A stretch of 64,000 nt of DNA. It comes from Hyaloscypha bicolor E (taxonomy: Eukaryota; Ascomycota; Leotiomycetes; Helotiales; Hyaloscyphaceae). The DNA lies in the NCBI RefSeq assembly GCF_002865645.1, contig NW_020194667.1:1041389-1105388 (forward strand), written 5' to 3'. The first letter of the stretch is position 1. Each line of letters starts with the position of its first letter. Of the stretch, positions 60,648 through 64,000 are shown piece after piece. The notes below the pieces were generated by a model that ran no database searches, was not told the origin of the DNA, and worked only from the letters and a program-made list of their open reading frames with translations. The translations under genes were made by a program, and so were the position numbers.

Positions 60648-63600
60648 ACCTTAGCACGTGACTTCCGGATATAGACTCCGTAATAGAACCTTAATATAGT
60701 TCTCAAAAAATTTTTTAGAGGAATTACTATATATTAAGGCAAGATAGATAGAGAACTAAATTTTCGGTTCTTACTAAAAATTCGGTTCCTATAATACCTA
60801 CTAGTTCTAATATATTACTCTTAAAAAGCATACTTGGATTTAGCTTTATATATAATCTATTTATATAATTATAGGTTTTTGCTATATAAGATAAAATATA
60901 ATTAATATTTATTCTAATATACTAAAAATATACTAAAAACTTTATAAAACTAATATTATTATTATTCTAAGTAAATATAAAATCTAAATAATATATTACC
61001 TATTATAATACTACTATTAATATAAATATAATACTATAAAAAATTATAAAAACTAAATTAACTAGTCTATTAATACTAAATCCTCTTATATATTTCCTAT
61101 ATTAATAATATAAAGTTTCTTGAACTTAATTAAGGGCAAACTAATTAAGATATTACTATTATACTTCTTTACTAAAGGCAAATCTAATATCTTATCTCTC
61201 TTTTTTATAAGATATATAAGCCTTACTAGGATAAAAAGATAATAGCTAATAGGATATAACTAGAAGTACTTATATAAATAGATCTCTTTAATTTGTCTTA
61301 TCTTACTAGAATACTTAATATAATTATCCTAGAAAAAAATAACTTAATATTTAAATATACTAGAATTAATATTATATTAGCTAGAATTCCAAAATTATTA
61401 CTATTTTAGTCCCGAAAATATCCGGATAAGCTACTTTTATATAAGAAAATATAACTAGAAATAACCAGATTTTATATTACTTTAAAATTACTATATTAAA
61501 AATAAAGTATTTTACTAAGAAATCTAATAAGAAATAATTAAAATTAAATATTTTAAACTATAAATATCTTTATAACTTTTAGAAGAATATATTTAATAGC
61601 TATAATCTCTAGCTTTCTAGTAATTTAATTCTTATAAAAAAGCTTTAAAAAGTAATAGAGAAATCTTTACTTAAAGTTTAAGTTTACTTAATATTATAAG
61701 ATTTCTAAAAAACCTTATATCTAAAAGAGGCAAGGCACTACTAATAAGAATATAAAACGTGACTTTTAAGCCTTATTTAGGTAATTTTAAGCTATAATTA
61801 AATAATAGCTAGGCTTATTTAGTTAGCTTTAAGCCCTATTTAGGTGACTTTTTCCTATTTTCAAAGTATTCTTATATTATTTGCCTTTAAAAACTAGTAC
61901 TAAAATATAGCTAAGATATAGCCAAGATATCTATAAAATACTAAGATAAGAAAATTATAAGTAGCAGAATTCTAGTAATAAACTTAAATAGGTATATATA
62001 AAAATCTATTACTTATATTTAATAAGTAATACTAGAAAAAGTAAGAAAAAAGTAAATAATTATTTAAAATAAGTAATAAGAAAGTAAATAAAATATTATA
62101 TAGCTAAAAACAAATCCTATAAAAATATAAAAAAAGGCTATATATTTCTATTTTAGCTAAGAGAATTAATATTTATTAGGGAATATTATTTACTAGAGAC
62201 TTTTCTAACTAATATCTAATTATCTAATAATTTGGGCCGGGTTTAGCTAATAGAAAAATTAAATTCTGTAATTTTAATATAAAAGATATATAAATATCTA
62301 TCTAAATATCTAAAGTCTTAGCCTTTATTAGCTATTTTAAATTCCTAATCCCAAGAATCTAATATAAGTTAATAATATTATAGAAATATTATAGAATTAT
62401 ATATAAATCCTATAAAACTAAGGCCTAGAATAGACTATAAGATTATACGGAATATAGATTCCTATTTTAGAAAAGAAATAGTATTAGACTAATAAGAAAG
62501 TTATAAGAAAAGTTATAAGTAATTTATAGAAGTTATAAGCTACTAATTCAGATATTTATTAGATAATAGTATTTTCTATTATTATAAAGAGCTAGAACTA
62601 AAACTCTCTAGAATAAAATACTAATTAGATTAAGAAAATAAGGCTATAAGATTTTAGAAATAGTATTAGTATCTAAAAATAATATTAGAAATAGGCTCAA
62701 AATATAAAAATTATATAAAATAAAGAAACTTAAAGCTAGATTAAAAATAATTAGGAAATATATATTCTATTCTAAGGCTATTTACTAAAGGCCTTTAGAT
62801 ACTAAAAAAAAGTAGCCTAGATTATTTATAAGTATATCTAATTAGAAAACCAAAAATTAAAGCCAAGATATTAATATAAGAAGTTATTAGCCTAGAGATC
62901 TAATAAGAAAATCTTTTCTTAGTCTATACTTTATTAAGTTCCCTAATTAGTAAAATAATAAAAATAGAACTAAAAATCTTCGGGAATTAAGTAATACTAA
63001 TAGGAATTAAAGAATAAGAGCTAAACTTTATTTCTAAAATTATATTTTACTAAAAGATATAACTTTAGATAAGGCTATAGTAATAGCTTAAAGAGGTATT
63101 TTGAGGCTAATCTAGGGAAATCTATTAGTATATTATATATATACCTATTAGTAAAAGCTAATTTCTTAATCTAGAAAAGCTATTTCTTACTAAATTCATA
63201 AATATTCTTTAACTTATACTTAGAAAAATATATTTTTTAAAGTATTTCTAAAAACTTGAAATCCTTATTAAAATCCGAGGATTTTACTAGTAATCTTAAT
63301 AATTTATAAGTAAATATAATATTAATATAGCCTATAACTACTAGATTCTAATACCTAGTAATACTAATTAAAGAGACTTTATTATTCTTAATAAGAAATT
63401 TAAGCTAGTTCTAGAAACTTTCTTATTTAGATCTTAGAAATACTAACTCAAATAATATAAGATATTAGCTATAAATATACTAAAGTAAATCAGATATCTT
63501 TATATTAGTATTATATATATTATTATTAAGTAAAATCCTAATTATTTATTATAAGTTTTTATATTCTAGTAATATCTTTTTAATATTTATATAATTTATA

Positions 63601-64000
63601 TTATAGATAATAGTTTTGAAAAACCTATTAAACTAATTATTAGCTAGTATTTCTATAATAATTCTTATATATTACCGTAATTAATTAATATATAGAAATA
63701 TAAAATTAAAGAAAAAATAAAGAAATTCCAGAATATATAAGTACTAAGATACTAAATTCCGCTTTAATTATATTATATATTTCTCTTTTTTCTAGCTAAA
63801 ACCTATTTAAATAAAGCTATATAATAAAAATAATTTTACTAAACCTAAATAAAATTATTTAGATCTTATTAGAATAAGATAAATTATAATTCTAAAGAAT
63901 TAGATACTAGATATATACTAAATATTATATATTACTTATAAGTACTTGCTCGGGAACTTAGGTAAAAATTCAGGAAATAAAACTATATAAAATCTAACTT
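60648..64000 (-). mobile_element. X3, inverted copy of the Tnp2-like element (continues beyond window)
   Basis: Reverse-orientation copy of 55107-58393, then of 38966-39058, without the LINE nest between them. The transposase C-terminal part lies at about 62830-64000 on the minus strand and is more degraded than X2. RIP-type transitions separate the arms. Confidence 0.7.

Larger units (their letters stand above)
55107..63908. repeat. Large inverted repeat of X element (arms about 3.3 kb)
   Basis: 55107-58393 matches the reverse complement of about 60648-63908. It is clearest at the inner edges: CCGGAAGTCACGTACTAAGG at 58370-58390 against CTTAGCACGTGACTTCCGG near 60654. The outer edge is at CTAGTACC/GATACTAG. 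The arms enclose a 2.25-kb spacer. Beyond 63908 the match continues into X2 sequence left of LINE-C/F (38966-39058). Confidence 0.85.

Overview
The window is a repeat-only, strongly AT-rich stretch from a filamentous ascomycete (Pezizomycotina). The sign is repeat-induced point mutation (RIP). CpA and its complement TpG are almost absent and TpA is everywhere, while CpG (for example CCGG) survives. Coding frames are broken in the way RIP predicts: Gln and Trp codons became TAA/TAG, His and Cys became Tyr, Met became Ile. I see no intact host gene, no tRNA or rRNA, no CRISPR array and no certain promoter or terminator. Every recognisable coding region is a mobile-element relic.

Layout. 1-4680: a saturated-RIP copy (X1) of a large Tnp2-like transposase element. 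4681-7330: unassigned AT-rich DNA. 7331-8720: the RT/RNase H end of a Ty1/copia element (copia-2, minus strand). 8686-9345: a near-palindrome, phased 14-bp palindromes and a 51-bp tandem repeat. 9510-10661: an integrase-like pseudogene (HHCC plus DDE core) with a probable spliceosomal intron. 10662-16596: LINE-A, a full-length Tad1-type non-LTR element. 16597-18303: gag-protease relic of a gypsy-type LTR element (minus). 18304-21441: AT-rich DNA with Lys/Asn-rich minus-strand relic frames. 21442-21897: a Helitron N-terminal fragment. 22560-58393: a second copy (X2) of the Tnp2-like element, cut in two places. The first cut holds LINE-B (24575-38041), itself cut by a complete 7.5-kb copia element (copia-1, 27621-35123, 142-bp LTRs, 5-bp target duplication). 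The second cut (39059-55092) is a three-layer nest: LINE-E inside LINE-D inside LINE-C/F, each step marked by a target-site duplication. 58394-60647: a further X relic and a short LINE tail. 60648-64000: an inverted third copy (X3) of the X element, whose uninterrupted sequence is the empty site of the outer LINE insertion.

The LINEs share one design. ORF1 is a gag-like protein with CCHC knuckles. ORF2 carries an APE-type endonuclease, a reverse transcriptase, an RNase H and a CCHC finger, and ends in a variable 12-bp minisatellite. Nesting gives a relative order: X element oldest, then LINE-B and LINE-C/F, then copia-1 and LINE-D, then LINE-E, which is also the least mutated. The most unusual observations are the intron-containing integrase gene, the phased palindromes beside it, the LINE copies that share a changed RT catalytic residue, and the inverted pair of X copies.
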